Notes: generated by a model not told the origin, from the sequence alone. 64,000 bases of DNA from an uncultured Eubacterium sp. (GCA_910589595.1 CAJUTM010000014.1:7625-71624), one strand, 5' to 3'; counted from the stretch's first letter, positions 16,831 to 26,019 are shown. Numbers and translations: made by a program.

Positions 16831-17724
16831 TCACATTAGGAAGCGTTTTTCTTCGCGCTCATAATAATAGGCGCGGTCGGATAAGATTTCTTCTTCCAGT
16901 ACATGTGTCTGATTAATCGTGCGAACGAGATTGGATAATGCCGGTAAGGAAGTGGAAACGGCAAATTCCGGAATAACCAATAATTCATGTATGCTGCTTG
17001 GCAGTACATATAAATTGGACTGCAGTTGTTCCGCAAACTCATGAATTAGATTTTTGTAAACGAGCACGCTGGCGCCGTTGATGCCGAAATTGTTAGAAAA
17101 GACATAGATATCGGGGTGCTCTTCTTCGGATGAGTTAAATTTGCAGCCCAGATACTCACATAAGAAGCCCTCCATCGTCTCCACCTTTGACGCAAAGATA
17201 CGCGGCGTATTTTCTTCTGCCATCCGTAATAATTCCTGTGTGGAGACGCCCCACCGGCTGCACAAATCTTCCGTAACACAGATGGACTCCAGCCCCTGTT
17301 CGGAAATGTCGTATACAATATAAAATACAATTGCCAAATCGAGGAAAGGGATATAGGGGATACGATTCAGTAAATCTTTGTTGCGCTCTTGGGAAATAAC
17401 GCGATAAGCAATTTTTGACTTACAGTCCTCCCAGCGCACGGAAAATGTTTGATAGTGTTCTGAATGATGGGAAAAACCAGTCATTATCTGATGTACCTGT
17501 GCGGCGATTTCATCGGTAGTAAGTTTCTTCTTCAGATAATCGTCATAAAAGTCATCAATATAAATCGTCGGCGCAAAACATTCCGTATTTTTGCGGATAA
17601 TAATGCCGTAATGCATGGTATTGTTATTTTTAATAAAGGAATCGATTCGAATCGTATAGTCTTCCTGAGGATAGATTTGATAGAGCTGCTGAGTCAGATG
17701 GGCGGCAAATTGTTCTTTGGTCAT
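16831..17724 (-). CDS. DUF5688 family protein
   Basis: 297 residues from the ATG at 17724, which has AAGGGAG upstream; a longer frame to 17772 lacks such a site. The N-terminus MTKEQFAAHLTQQL and the block FAPTIYIDDFYDDYLKKK fit the DUF5688 family, common and often multicopy in Lachnospiraceae. No signal peptide or membrane segment is evident; a cytoplasmic location is likely. The biochemical role of the family is not known to me. It stands alone between the gdhA terminator and the tRNA promoter. Confidence 0.8.
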   Translation of the reverse strand: MTKEQFAAHLTQQLYQIYPQEDYTIRIDSFIKNNNTMHYGIIIRKNTECFAPTIYIDDFYDDYLKKKLTTDEIAAQVHQIMTGFSHHSEHYQTFSVRWEDCKSKIAYRVISQERNKDLLNRIPYIPFLDLAIVFYIVYDISEQGLESICVTEDLCSRWGVSTQELLRMAEENTPRIFASKVETMEGFLCEYLGCKFNSSEEEHPDIYVFSNNFGINGASVLVYKNLIHEFAEQLQSNLYVLPSSIHELLVIPEFAVSTSLPALSNLVRTINQTHVLEEEILSDRAYYYEREEKRFLM

Positions 17725-17821
17725 ATAGACTCCCTTCTCATCATGTAAGAAAAGGATAACTGTGTAGAACAAATTGTAACAGAGTAGAGAACAGAATGCA
17801 AGGGTGTATTACGCAACTGCG

Positions 17822-17864
17822 AAAAGGCAGGTATCACAATTTTGCTTTGTGATACCTGCCTTTT
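17822..17864 (-). terminator. intrinsic terminator of gdhA
   Basis: A perfect 18-bp stem (17822-17839 with 17847-17864), a 7-base loop, and four Ts at the end of either arm. It lies 28 bp past the gdhA stop. Confidence 0.9.
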
Positions 17865-17891
17865 ACTTATCTGTATTGGAGTGTTAAATAA

Positions 17892-19232
17892 TCACACAAC
17901 TCCCTGTGCGGTCATAGCTTCTGCAACTTTTTCAAATCCGGCGATATTCGCTCCTACCACATAGTTTTTCTCAAAACCATACTTCTTGGAAGCGTCATCA
18001 CACGCATGAAATATATTTACCATGATATCTTTTAATTTTGAATCTACTTCTTCAAATGTCCAACTGAGACGCTCGCTGTTTTGTGACATTTCCAGTGCGG
18101 AAGTAGCAACGCCGCCGGCGTTCGACGCTTTACCCGGTGCAAATAACACACCGTTAGACTGAAGATATTCGGTAGCGTCCAAGGTAGTAGGCATATTAGC
18201 GCCCTCGGCTACGGCGATTACTCCGTTTGCCACTAATGTCTTGGCGTCTTCGATATCCAATTCGTTTTGTGTCGCGCAAGGAAGAGCAACATCACACGGA
18301 ATGCTCCAAACGCCTTTTCCTTCATGGTATTCTGCACTTGGTCTGGCTGCCGCGTACTCGGTCAGACGTGCTCTCTTAACTTCTTTAATCTCTTTTAATA
18401 ATTCTACGTCAATTCCTTCCGAATCATAAACCCAACCGGAAGAATCGGATACGGTAACAACTTTAGCGCCCAACTGCTGTGCTTTCTGTGTCGCGTATAT
18501 AGCCACGTTACCAGCACCGGAAACAACAACCGTCTTGCCGGCAATGTCATGTCCGTTGCATTTCAACATCTCTTCTGTATAATACAAGAGACCGTAGCCG
18601 GTAGCTTCCGTACGTGCAAGGGAACCGCCAAAAGTAAGTCCTTTACCAGTCAACACACCCTCATAACAATTTCTAATCCGTTTATACTGTCCGTACATAT
18701 AACCGATTTCACGGCCGCCGACACCGATATCACCTGCCGGAACATCCGTATCCGCACCAATATGGCGATAGAGCTCTGTCATAAAACTCTGGCAGAATGC
18801 CATTACTTCACGGTCTGATTTGCCTTTCGGGTCAAAGTCACATCCACCTTTGCCGCCGCCAATCGGAAGACCGGTCAATGAGTTCTTGAAAATCTGTTCA
18901 AAACCTAAAAATTTGATAATTCCGAGATTTACGGATGGATGGAAACGCAGACCACCCTTATATGGACCAATCGCACTGTTAAACTGTACACGATAACCGG
19001 TGTTCACCTGTACCTGTCCGTTATCGTCTACCCACGGTACACGGAATTTAAGCTGTCTCTCCGGATTGACAAGACGCTCTAACAATGCATCTTTACGAAA
19101 CTTTTCTTCATTCTTCTCTACGACCGGACGAAGCGATTCGAGAACTTCCTTGGCAGCCTGATGAAACTCCGGCTCAGCAGGATTCTTCTCAATCAACTGC
19201 TCCAATACCTCATCTACATATGACATAGTCAT
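17892..19232 (-). CDS. gdhA: glutamate dehydrogenase (NADP-specific type)
   Basis: 446 residues, the hexameric GdhA length. Substrate site: FRVPWVDDNG, GGLRFHP, GLPIGGGKGGCDFDPKG (catalytic Lys in GGGKGG) and VPAGDIGVGGREIGYM. Rossmann part: VVVSGAGNVAIYATQKA, with a Ser/Asp-containing strand end (VTVSDSSG) as in NADP-type enzymes. It links ammonia and 2-oxoglutarate to glutamate. A strong RBS (AAGGAGG) and promoter lie upstream and a strong terminator downstream, so it is a single-gene unit and probably well expressed. Confidence 0.96.
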   Translation of the reverse strand: MTMSYVDEVLEQLIEKNPAEPEFHQAAKEVLESLRPVVEKNEEKFRKDALLERLVNPERQLKFRVPWVDDNGQVQVNTGYRVQFNSAIGPYKGGLRFHPSVNLGIIKFLGFEQIFKNSLTGLPIGGGKGGCDFDPKGKSDREVMAFCQSFMTELYRHIGADTDVPAGDIGVGGREIGYMYGQYKRIRNCYEGVLTGKGLTFGGSLARTEATGYGLLYYTEEMLKCNGHDIAGKTVVVSGAGNVAIYATQKAQQLGAKVVTVSDSSGWVYDSEGIDVELLKEIKEVKRARLTEYAAARPSAEYHEGKGVWSIPCDVALPCATQNELDIEDAKTLVANGVIAVAEGANMPTTLDATEYLQSNGVLFAPGKASNAGGVATSALEMSQNSERLSWTFEEVDSKLKDIMVNIFHACDDASKKYGFEKNYVVGANIAGFEKVAEAMTAQGVV

Positions 19233-19259
19233 AACCTCCTTAATTTTTTGTCATTTATC

Positions 19260-19288
19260 ATTATACTTCCCCCAATGAAAAATGACAA
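19260..19288 (-). promoter_or_regulatory. promoter of gdhA
   Basis: TTGTCA (19283-19288), a 17-base spacer and TATAAT (19260-19265) on the minus strand, about 28 bp before the ATG. Confidence 0.8.
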
Positions 19289-19296
19289 GCAGAAAT

Positions 19297-19761
19297 TTAG
19301 TTTTGCGCCAAATAGCTGTTGCTGTAGTGAAAGTCTCCGCTGACATCTTCTCCAAACCACAGCGGAGGTGTGAAATCTTTACTCTCTTCCACGCTGGCAA
19401 ACTCCACTTCTGCCAGATAAAATCCCTCGTAATCGCCATGAAAAATATCCAGTTCAATCGTGTAGGTTTCGTATGGAATAAGGTATCGCGTTTTACAAAT
19501 ACATTTGCCGTCCGCCTTTTTCTTCAAATGTTCATAGGCTTCTTTTGTCAGGGGTACTTCCAATTCGTCGGCCACGCAAAGGTTATTTATATCCGCCAGA
19601 TTTTTATTTCTGTTTTTATACGTTAAAATGTAGTCTTCATTCTTTTTTCGTATCCGCAGAACAGGCCTTATACAGAGATAACACTGCTCGATTTCCCATG
19701 CCTCATATTGCTGCAGTCCGTCCGGAAGAGAAGAAACTAAATACTTTTTTTCTATTTCCAT
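19297..19761 (-). CDS. CYTH-domain protein (triphosphate tunnel enzyme family)
   Basis: 154 residues from ATG 19761 (AAGGAGAG upstream). The ExExK metal-binding signature is at the very N-terminus (MEIEKKYLV), followed by IEQCYLCI, ILTYKNRN and a YTIELDIFHGDYEGFYLAEVEF block, as in short bacterial CYTH proteins. Family members hydrolyse inorganic triphosphate or related substrates in a beta-barrel tunnel; the true substrate here is unknown. It is the last gene of the rplS/lepB3-rbgA-lepB2 run, 14 bp after lepB2. Confidence 0.85.
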   Translation of the reverse strand: MEIEKKYLVSSLPDGLQQYEAWEIEQCYLCIRPVLRIRKKNEDYILTYKNRNKNLADINNLCVADELEVPLTKEAYEHLKKKADGKCICKTRYLIPYETYTIELDIFHGDYEGFYLAEVEFASVEESKDFTPPLWFGEDVSGDFHYSNSYLAQN

Positions 19762-19775
19762 ATGATAATCTCTCC

Positions 19776-20489
19776 TTATTTTATTGTTCCGAATTTTGTA
19801 AATGGATAAAAACACAGCCATGCTTTTCCTTTTATCTGTTCCCGTTTTACGGCGCCGATATCCGTCCGGCGGCTGTCAATACTTCCGTTGCGGTTGTCTC
19901 CCAGAACAAAATATTCATCTTTTTTCAGCGTAATTTTATCAACGGCCAGTCCGCTGTCCTCAATGATTTCCTTGCCATAATCCTCTTCCAGCTGCTTATC
20001 GTTAATATACACATATCCGTCTTTAATTTGTATCGTCTCTTCCGGCAGCCCGATAATCCGCTTGATGTAATTCGCTCCCTGATTGTTTGGGAAAACAATC
20101 ACATCAAACCGCTCCGGCTCATGCAGATAGTAGCTAATCTGTTCAACGACCAGTTGGGAGCCGTCTTCAATCGTCGGCTCCATTGAACTTCCCTCGACAG
20201 ACGTATGGTGCGCCACATAAGTAGTTATCAGTAATGCCAGAAGAAGTGCGGTAAACAGACAAACCAGAATGCTTAACACAAACTTAAGCACCGGATGTTG
20301 TTCCGGTAATTTGTTATTGTCAGGAAGCGGTTTTTCTTCTCTGCTTTCCTCTTCTTCCCTGACAGGTATTTCATCTTGTGTTTCTAACAGGTTCTCTTCT
20401 TCGTCTGATATTGTCACCTCGCTGCCAATCTGGAGCTGTATCTCCCGACAGGCCTGTAAACTATCTTCAAGCTCATTACTCGCTGACAT
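19776..20489 (-). CDS. lepB: signal peptidase I (second copy)
   Basis: 237 residues. A long acidic cytoplasmic N-terminus (about 1-65) precedes one TM segment (about 69-92). Catalytic boxes: VEGSSMEPTI (Ser102), NYIKRIIGLPEE (Lys143) and LGDNRNGSIDSRR. All active-site residues are intact. A GGAGGGGGAG stands before the ATG. It is encoded 21 bp after rbgA; lepB and rbgA neighbours are common in Firmicutes near rplS. The extended acidic N-terminus is unusual compared with the other two copies. Confidence 0.92.
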   Translation of the reverse strand: MSASNELEDSLQACREIQLQIGSEVTISDEEENLLETQDEIPVREEEESREEKPLPDNNKLPEQHPVLKFVLSILVCLFTALLLALLITTYVAHHTSVEGSSMEPTIEDGSQLVVEQISYYLHEPERFDVIVFPNNQGANYIKRIIGLPEETIQIKDGYVYINDKQLEEDYGKEIIEDSGLAVDKITLKKDEYFVLGDNRNGSIDSRRTDIGAVKREQIKGKAWLCFYPFTKFGTIK

Positions 20490-20510
20490 ATGCTCCCCCT
20501 CCGTAATATG

Positions 20511-21359
20511 TTATGCCTGTTTTGGCCGTTCCATCGTTATTTTCCCGAGTCTCGCATTGCGGAAATCGTCTAACAACAGAAAAGCCGCCTTGTCATAATC
20601 CGCCTCATTACCGGTTTTTACACAGCCGCGGCTGCGGGCAATGGCAAGCAGAATATCGGCAGGTTTATCCTTTTCCTGAAGTTGATAATGCAGCGATAAC
20701 GTCTGCGGATATTCTTCAACTAAAAAGGGAATTAACTCTAATGCTAACTCCACACTCTGAAGCAGTTCATCTTTTATGGAGCCGATTAAGGCCAGATGTT
20801 TCCCGACCTGCTGATCTTCAAATTTGGGCCAGAGAATACCGGGGGTATCCAGCAGTTCTACTTGTTTATTGAGACGAATCCACTGTTTGCCTTTCGTCAC
20901 TCCCGGTTTGTTTCCGGTCTTAGTGCAGGCTTTTCCGGCAAAACTATTGATAAAAGTGGACTTGCCGACATTCGGGATGCCTACAATCATGGCGCGCACG
21001 GGGCGGTTTAAAATACCGCGTTTGCGGTCTCTCTCTATCTTTTCCTTACATGCTTTCTGAATCAGTGCATGAACCTGTTTCAACTCATTGCGCTTCTTGG
21101 AATTTACGGCCATCGCAAGATATCCCTGTTGTTCATAATAGCGAATCCAGTCGTTCATAACTGCGGGGTCTGCCATATCGCTCTTGTTTAATAACAAAAT
21201 CCGCGATTTGTTTTGTGCCAGACTGTTAATATCCGGATTTTTACTGCTAAACGGGATTCTCGCGTCGACGAGCTCAATGACAACATCAATCAACTTGATA
21301 TCTTCCTGCATGGCGCGTTTCGCCTTTGTCATATGACCGGGGTACCACTGAAAATGCAT
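20511..21359 (-). CDS. rbgA: ribosome biogenesis GTPase RbgA (YlqF)
   Basis: 282 residues. A circularly permuted GTPase: G4 LLNKSDMAD comes before G1 GIPNVGKSTFINS and G3 LLDTPGILWPKF. The N-terminus HFQWYPGHMTKAKRAM is the family hallmark. RbgA assists late assembly of the 50S subunit. It sits between two signal peptidase genes and downstream of rplS, matching the conserved rplS-lepB-rbgA neighbourhood. RBS TAGGAGAG. Confidence 0.95.
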   Translation of the reverse strand: MHFQWYPGHMTKAKRAMQEDIKLIDVVIELVDARIPFSSKNPDINSLAQNKSRILLLNKSDMADPAVMNDWIRYYEQQGYLAMAVNSKKRNELKQVHALIQKACKEKIERDRKRGILNRPVRAMIVGIPNVGKSTFINSFAGKACTKTGNKPGVTKGKQWIRLNKQVELLDTPGILWPKFEDQQVGKHLALIGSIKDELLQSVELALELIPFLVEEYPQTLSLHYQLQEKDKPADILLAIARSRGCVKTGNEADYDKAAFLLLDDFRNARLGKITMERPKQA

Positions 21360-21371
21360 GTTCCATCTCTC

Positions 21372-21992
21372 CTATTCTTCTTTTTTCGGTTCTTCCTGTT
21401 CCGGCCCTCCCAAAAGGGAAAAAGGATTCAGGCGCAGAATCACCCTGCCGATAATGTTTTTTTTCCGCACTTTCGTAAAGGAAGTATTCCGGCTGTCATC
21501 CATATCATTGCGGTTGTCGCTGAGGACAAAATACTCATCTTCTGCCAGTTGGATTTCGTTCACCGCGCGTCCGGCAGAGTGCATGATTTCAAACGGATAT
21601 TTTTCCTTTAATACCTTTCCGTTAATATAAATCTTCCCTTCTTTTATCTTTATTTTTTCATTGGGAAGTCCCACGACACGACGAATTTGAATTACCGTAT
21701 CGTCCAATTCGTCGGTATCTTCTCCCTCTTCCGATTCCGGATAAAATGCGATGACCTGCTCACGCCGCGGGGAAAAAATAAGAAAAGAGGATTTGTTGAC
21801 GATAACATCTTCTCCATTATAAAGCGTCGTTTCCATGGAACTGCCTATCATGCTTATTTTTTTCAGGGCAAATGTAATAATCAGCCATGCAATAAAAATT
21901 ACGATGATTACTTCAACCAGAAAGCGGAGACTCTCTTTTATTATTTTTATTCTCCGTTCCCGCTTCTGTTCTTCTTCAAATCTGAGATTCAT
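21372..21992 (-). CDS. signal peptidase I-like protein (third copy, Lys to Arg at the catalytic position)
   Basis: 206 residues. The cytoplasmic N-terminus is charged, followed by one TM segment (about 23-43). Box B MIGSSMETTL keeps the nucleophile (Ser52). In box D, where the other copies read IKRIIGLP or VKRIYGLP, this one reads IRRVVGLPNE, so the general-base Lys is Arg104 (codons CGT CGT). Box E reads LSDNRNDMDDSR: the Gly and the first Ser of GDNRxxSxDSR are also changed. Either it is inactive or regulatory, as known for SpsA-type paralogues, or it uses another base. It is first in the lepB3-rbgA-lepB2-CYTH run. Confidence 0.85.
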   Translation of the reverse strand: MNLRFEEEQKRERRIKIIKESLRFLVEVIIVIFIAWLIITFALKKISMIGSSMETTLYNGEDVIVNKSSFLIFSPRREQVIAFYPESEEGEDTDELDDTVIQIRRVVGLPNEKIKIKEGKIYINGKVLKEKYPFEIMHSAGRAVNEIQLAEDEYFVLSDNRNDMDDSRNTSFTKVRKKNIIGRVILRLNPFSLLGGPEQEEPKKEE

Positions 21993-22023
21993 TGAAAAGA
22001 TCCTATCCTATCATTTTCCTTTG

Positions 22024-22057
22024 AAAAGAGACGCATGAGCATTGCCCATGCGCCTCT
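22024..22057 (-). terminator. intrinsic terminator of rplS
   Basis: An 11-bp stem (22027-22037 with 22047-22057, one G-U pair) with a 9-base loop and a short T run on the minus strand, 16 bp after the rplS stop. Confidence 0.75.
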
Positions 22058-22072
22058 GTGAAAAGCAATCTA

Positions 22073-22420
22073 TTATTTTACAAGCTCTTTTACCTTAGCT
22101 GCTTTACCAACGCGTCCGCGGAGATAATTCAATTTTGCTCTTCTTACTTTACCAAGTCGAACAACCTCTACCTTTTCTACAATAGGAGAATGAAGCGGCC
22201 ATGTCTTTTCTACGCCGACACCATTGGAAAACTTGCGGACGGTAAATGTCTCGCGTGTGCTTCCTCCCTGACGCTTCAAAACGACGCCTTCAAATACCTG
22301 TGTTCTCTCTCTCTGTCCCTCTTTTACTTTGGCATATACTTTAACCGTATCGCCTACTCTGAATTCAGGAACCTCTGCCTTTAACTGCTCTTCTTCAATT
22401 TTCTTGATAATTTCGTTCAT
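22073..22420 (-). CDS. rplS: 50S ribosomal protein L19
   Basis: 115 residues from the ATG at 22420 (AGGAGGAACAACA upstream); a longer in-frame extension to 22492 is not expected for L19. Sequence features: FRVGDTVKVYAKVKEG, RTQVFEGVVLKRQGG, TFTVRKFSNGVGVEKTWPLHSP and GKVRRAKLNYLRGR. L19 lies at the 30S-50S interface. It has its own promoter and terminator, with the lepB/rbgA run downstream. Confidence 0.97.
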   Translation of the reverse strand: MNEIIKKIEEEQLKAEVPEFRVGDTVKVYAKVKEGQRERTQVFEGVVLKRQGGSTRETFTVRKFSNGVGVEKTWPLHSPIVEKVEVVRLGKVRRAKLNYLRGRVGKAAKVKELVK

Positions 22421-22501
22421 TGTTGTTCCTCCTAATCTTTTTGATGTTCTTAATGTATTTATTTCCATCAGAGGACCATCTACTTTATTCACAACAGTAA
22501 G

Positions 22502-22530
22502 AAAATAACATATCTGCGGGAATTTGTCAA
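22502..22530 (-). promoter_or_regulatory. promoter of rplS
   Basis: TTGACA (22525-22530), a 17-base spacer and TATTTT (22502-22507) on the minus strand. It starts only four bases past the stop codon of the preceding secreted-protein gene. No terminator separates them, so read-through is possible. Confidence 0.65.
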
Positions 22531-22534
22531 GAAA

Positions 22535-24634
22535 TTATTTTTTAATTCTGCCGCCCGCCCGCTTCACCATACGCCGGTACCTTTTCTTATATTTCGCCGG
22601 CGTTTTTAACCGTATTTTCTTTGCCTTCCTGAGTGCATTCTTCTTAATTGATGTCAGTTTAAAATATTTCCCATTTAAAAACACCTTATTTCGTATTGTT
22701 ATTTTCTTCTTTGTAATCCGCAGCAGACGAACACAGTTTCCTTTTTTATTTGATTTGGTAATCTTATATACAATGCCGTATCGTTTAAAGATTTTTCCTT
22801 TCGGCTCGTACTTTTTGTACCAGACAGCTTTTAATGTTATCTCACTCGAATAGGCAAAATAACTGTCGTTTAACTTTGTCTTTTTTGTCACCTTTGTCTC
22901 GCGCAGCTTCCAGCCGGCGAGAATATAGCCTTTCTTTTTTGGCTTTGCCGCCGGAAGAAGATTTGCGTCGCCCCAGTGGACATTGTGCCTGCTGTCAATA
23001 TGGGTTCCACCGCTGGTGTCATAGTGGATAGTATAATTGGTAAGAGAAAAACGTCCGTAAATCGTCGGTGTTTGCGGACTTGCCGCCGGCCCGAATTGCA
23101 GTTCATGAAGTTGTTTGTAACTCATATCGCTTGTAATTGCCGTACCTCCGGTTCTGGCCGTATACCAGCCCTCTAATTGATGTCCCGGCAGACTGGGAGA
23201 CAACAGGTTCGATAAGAGGTCGGTACTTTCCCACGAAAAGGAAGTTCCCCTGTCAAAAGAGGCTCCCTCTTCCAACTGCTTTTTCTGCGCATCCGTGAGC
23301 ACCAGTTCAAGATTGATTCGGTATCCCTGATTCGCTTTCCAGAGAGATTGCAAAACAGTAGAACCGGCATCACAGTTTCCGGAGGCATCCCCATACGTTA
23401 TGGAAGATTTATTTTCCTCATTGATAATAAGTCCGCTTTCCGTTTTCCAACCGATAAATGTATAACCGGTGCGTGTCGGCGTATCATTCTGTTGCGGAAT
23501 AATATTGACACTCCACCAATCCGCTTTCTCAGTGCGCTTTTTCAAGTCATTACCAGTCTGATAAATAATCTCATAAGTTTTCTTTTCCCATCCGGCATAT
23601 AAGGCCATATTCTCATGCAGCACATTTTGAAAATAGTACCTGTCTTTGCAGGAAGCGTCCGTATACCATCCGGTAAATTCATACCCCTCCCGATACGGTT
23701 CTGCTGGTTCGCTGTCTTTCTCACCCGAAGCAAAAAACTGCGGCAGCACAGGACTTCCTCCAGCCGTCTCATAAGCCTGACGTATTCCCCATGAAAGCGT
23801 AAGGGTAACGAACATCTCCGTATCTGTCGATTCGCTGTCCGAATTTGCGGAGTCAACGGCATACACATAAGAAATCTGTTTGATTTCATCGGAACAATAT
23901 ACAGTACCGGTGCTGCCGTCATATCCGGAATGCACCGAATCTCCTGTAACTCCGTCTATTTTTACATCGGATATCCGCTTCAAGTCTATTCCGGCGTCCA
24001 AATCTTTTAATTGAACGATATAGCGTCCATTTTCCCTGTACCCTCCCGCCGTTCTTTTTTGCTCCTGACAGGTTAGAAAAGAAAGCTCATTTTGCGCAGA
24101 AAGGTTCAGGCAGGCCAGAGCACAGCCGGATAACTTTAACTCCTTTAACAGCGGGCAGTTTGAAATATTGAGTGATGTAAGCGGCGTGTCCGAGCAAGCC
24201 AGAATCTGCAATCTTGGATTATGGGAAAGATTGAGGGTGCGGACTCCCGTACCATTACAATACAGCTCCCTTAGCTTTGGAAATGCTTCGACTCCGTTTA
24301 AACTCCCAATCTCCGCAATACCGGACAGGGACAGAACTCGTACCGTCTCGCACTCCTCTTTGGATAAGAAACCGTCCTCATCCAAATCAAAAGGATAACC
24401 GATATATTTTCCAGAAACAAATGTCTGCTGACAGATGGCCTGCAGAAAAGCGGAATCCATGAATACGGGATTTCCCTTTGCGTCTGCCCCTGTTTTTAAA
24501 GAAATAGGGTAAACAATGCCTGAATTGGTTTCCAGTGGCGGCGTAAAACCTTTCCCCTGTGTTCTGTTTATTACAATTGTCATTGATAAAAACAGAACAC
24601 ATAAAACTGTCTGTGTCATAAGTTTTCGTATCAT
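22535..24634 (-). CDS. secreted LRR / Listeria-Bacteroides-repeat protein
   Basis: 699 residues. Signal peptide (about 1-28), then an EF-hand-like DLDEDGFLSKEE (about 103-114) and five or so LRR units (VRTLNLSHNPRLQILAC, LTSLNISNCPLLKELKL). From about 315 come at least three InlB-B/Listeria-Bacteroides repeats recognised by GYEFTGWYTD, YTFIGWKT, HQLEGWYTARTGGT and YILAGWKL. The last 90 residues are extremely Lys/Arg-rich (KKIRLKTPAKYKKRYRRMV). There is no LPxTG. The architecture suggests an extracellular protein-binding or adhesive role. It is the last gene of the secreted cluster, 16 bp after LRR paralogue 1. Confidence 0.82.
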   Translation of the reverse strand: MIRKLMTQTVLCVLFLSMTIVINRTQGKGFTPPLETNSGIVYPISLKTGADAKGNPVFMDSAFLQAICQQTFVSGKYIGYPFDLDEDGFLSKEECETVRVLSLSGIAEIGSLNGVEAFPKLRELYCNGTGVRTLNLSHNPRLQILACSDTPLTSLNISNCPLLKELKLSGCALACLNLSAQNELSFLTCQEQKRTAGGYRENGRYIVQLKDLDAGIDLKRISDVKIDGVTGDSVHSGYDGSTGTVYCSDEIKQISYVYAVDSANSDSESTDTEMFVTLTLSWGIRQAYETAGGSPVLPQFFASGEKDSEPAEPYREGYEFTGWYTDASCKDRYYFQNVLHENMALYAGWEKKTYEIIYQTGNDLKKRTEKADWWSVNIIPQQNDTPTRTGYTFIGWKTESGLIINEENKSSITYGDASGNCDAGSTVLQSLWKANQGYRINLELVLTDAQKKQLEEGASFDRGTSFSWESTDLLSNLLSPSLPGHQLEGWYTARTGGTAITSDMSYKQLHELQFGPAASPQTPTIYGRFSLTNYTIHYDTSGGTHIDSRHNVHWGDANLLPAAKPKKKGYILAGWKLRETKVTKKTKLNDSYFAYSSEITLKAVWYKKYEPKGKIFKRYGIVYKITKSNKKGNCVRLLRITKKKITIRNKVFLNGKYFKLTSIKKNALRKAKKIRLKTPAKYKKRYRRMVKRAGGRIKK

Positions 24635-24650
24635 TTGCAGCCTCCTTTTG

Positions 24651-25997
24651 CTATTTTTTCGTGTGAATCTTCACCTTTGTCAACTCATTTCCGTCCGTAA
24701 ACATATTGTAGCTGTAGGTGATTATTTTGGGCAGAGTGGATTTATTTACCTGTATTCCCTTGGAGGTCAGTTCTCCGTAAGAGAGATTACTGATTGCTTT
24801 TATATCAGTGACATTTGGTAACGGTATGTAGTAGTATCCACCAATCTTTTTTATTTTAATTGTGGCTTCCTGTGGAGAGATTAAAAGTCCGCATGAACCA
24901 AACTGTTCTCGAGACAGATTGATGTTACCAGCCAATAACTGATTTTTTTCACAATACAAAGTTTCCAAAGATTTGTTATTACTCATATTTAATTGGCGGA
25001 TAGCGTTATTTGAGCAGTTCAGATAACTTAATTCCATATTTTGACTTACATCAAGTTCAGTTAATTTATTGGCATTGCATATCATGTAATGAAGTTTTTT
25101 ATTATATGTCATATCCAGTCTTGTCAACTGATTTCCCTGACAATCAATACGAATTAATCTTTTTAAATTTGTAAGTTCAATCTCTTTAATTTTATTAAAT
25201 GAAACATCTAAATTTTCCATGTTTACAGTACCATCTAAATTTATCTTACGAATTTTGTTGCTGCTACAAGAAAGAATTTGAAGATTTCTGTTCTTACTGA
25301 CATCAAGCTTTTTAAATTTGTTGCATGAACAGTCCAAAATTTTTAGTTTTATATTATTATTCAAATTTAGTTTCTTTAATTTGTTGTAAAAGCAATTTAA
25401 CTCCTCTAATTTTTTGTGTTTTGATATATTCAAGTTTTTAAATCCACAGTTTGAACAATCCAATTTTTTCAAATTGGAGGGAAACTTAATCGTTTTTAAT
25501 TTGTTGTCTGAACAGTTCAAATTTTTTAAATTAGCAGGAAGTTTAATCATTTCTAACTTGTTGTCTGAACAGTCCAAAATCTTTAATTTAGTATTATTTT
25601 TTAAGTTAAGCTTCTTTAATTTGTTGTCTGAACAGTCTAATTCTTCTAATTTTTTGTTTTTTGACAAATCTAAGTACTCTATACGGCATACGGAACAATC
25701 CAGTCTTTCTAAGTTAGGGAAAAATTCAATTCCTTTTAAAGTAGATGGTTCCGTACATTCTAACCCAAGATGGTATTTTTTCAGACGTTCGATATATATT
25801 CCAGTAACATCTGCCCGTTCACTGTCGCTTAGTTTCCCATCTTCATTTGTGTCAAAACGTTCTTTCACGTAGAGTTGGAAACAGAAATCCGGAAAGTTAT
25901 CATCGTTGATGGCAACACTTTTCGCTTCTATATTCTGTTTTCCACCAAACAGAAAAGCAGACATGGCTATAAATAATACGATAAATAATTTTTTCAT
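24651..25997 (-). CDS. secreted LRR protein, paralogue 1 (448 residues)
   Basis: Signal peptide (MKKLFIVLFIAMSAFLFGG...IEAKS), a conserved head domain INDDNFPDF...FDTNEDGKLSDSE with an EF-hand-like calcium loop, then about fifteen 21-residue LRR units of the Cys type (LxxLxCSxNKLKKLNLxxN). The C-terminal domain (about the last 75 residues) reads IKKIGGYYYIPLPNV...LSYGELTSKGIQVNKSTLP...TKK. The start at 25997 has GGGGGAG upstream. It is the longest and most diverged of the four paralogues. Such proteins are generally cell-surface ligand binders; the ligand here is unknown. No sortase or transmembrane anchor is seen. Confidence 0.85.
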   Translation of the reverse strand: MKKLFIVLFIAMSAFLFGGKQNIEAKSVAINDDNFPDFCFQLYVKERFDTNEDGKLSDSERADVTGIYIERLKKYHLGLECTEPSTLKGIEFFPNLERLDCSVCRIEYLDLSKNKKLEELDCSDNKLKKLNLKNNTKLKILDCSDNKLEMIKLPANLKNLNCSDNKLKTIKFPSNLKKLDCSNCGFKNLNISKHKKLEELNCFYNKLKKLNLNNNIKLKILDCSCNKFKKLDVSKNRNLQILSCSSNKIRKINLDGTVNMENLDVSFNKIKEIELTNLKRLIRIDCQGNQLTRLDMTYNKKLHYMICNANKLTELDVSQNMELSYLNCSNNAIRQLNMSNNKSLETLYCEKNQLLAGNINLSREQFGSCGLLISPQEATIKIKKIGGYYYIPLPNVTDIKAISNLSYGELTSKGIQVNKSTLPKIITYSYNMFTDGNELTKVKIHTKK

Positions 25998-26019
25998 AGT
26001 ACTCCCCCATTCCAAAGCG

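Noticed and set aside
22421..22492. Longer start for ribosomal protein L19
   Set aside because: L19 begins at MNEIIKKIE; a strong AGGAGG precedes ATG 22420.
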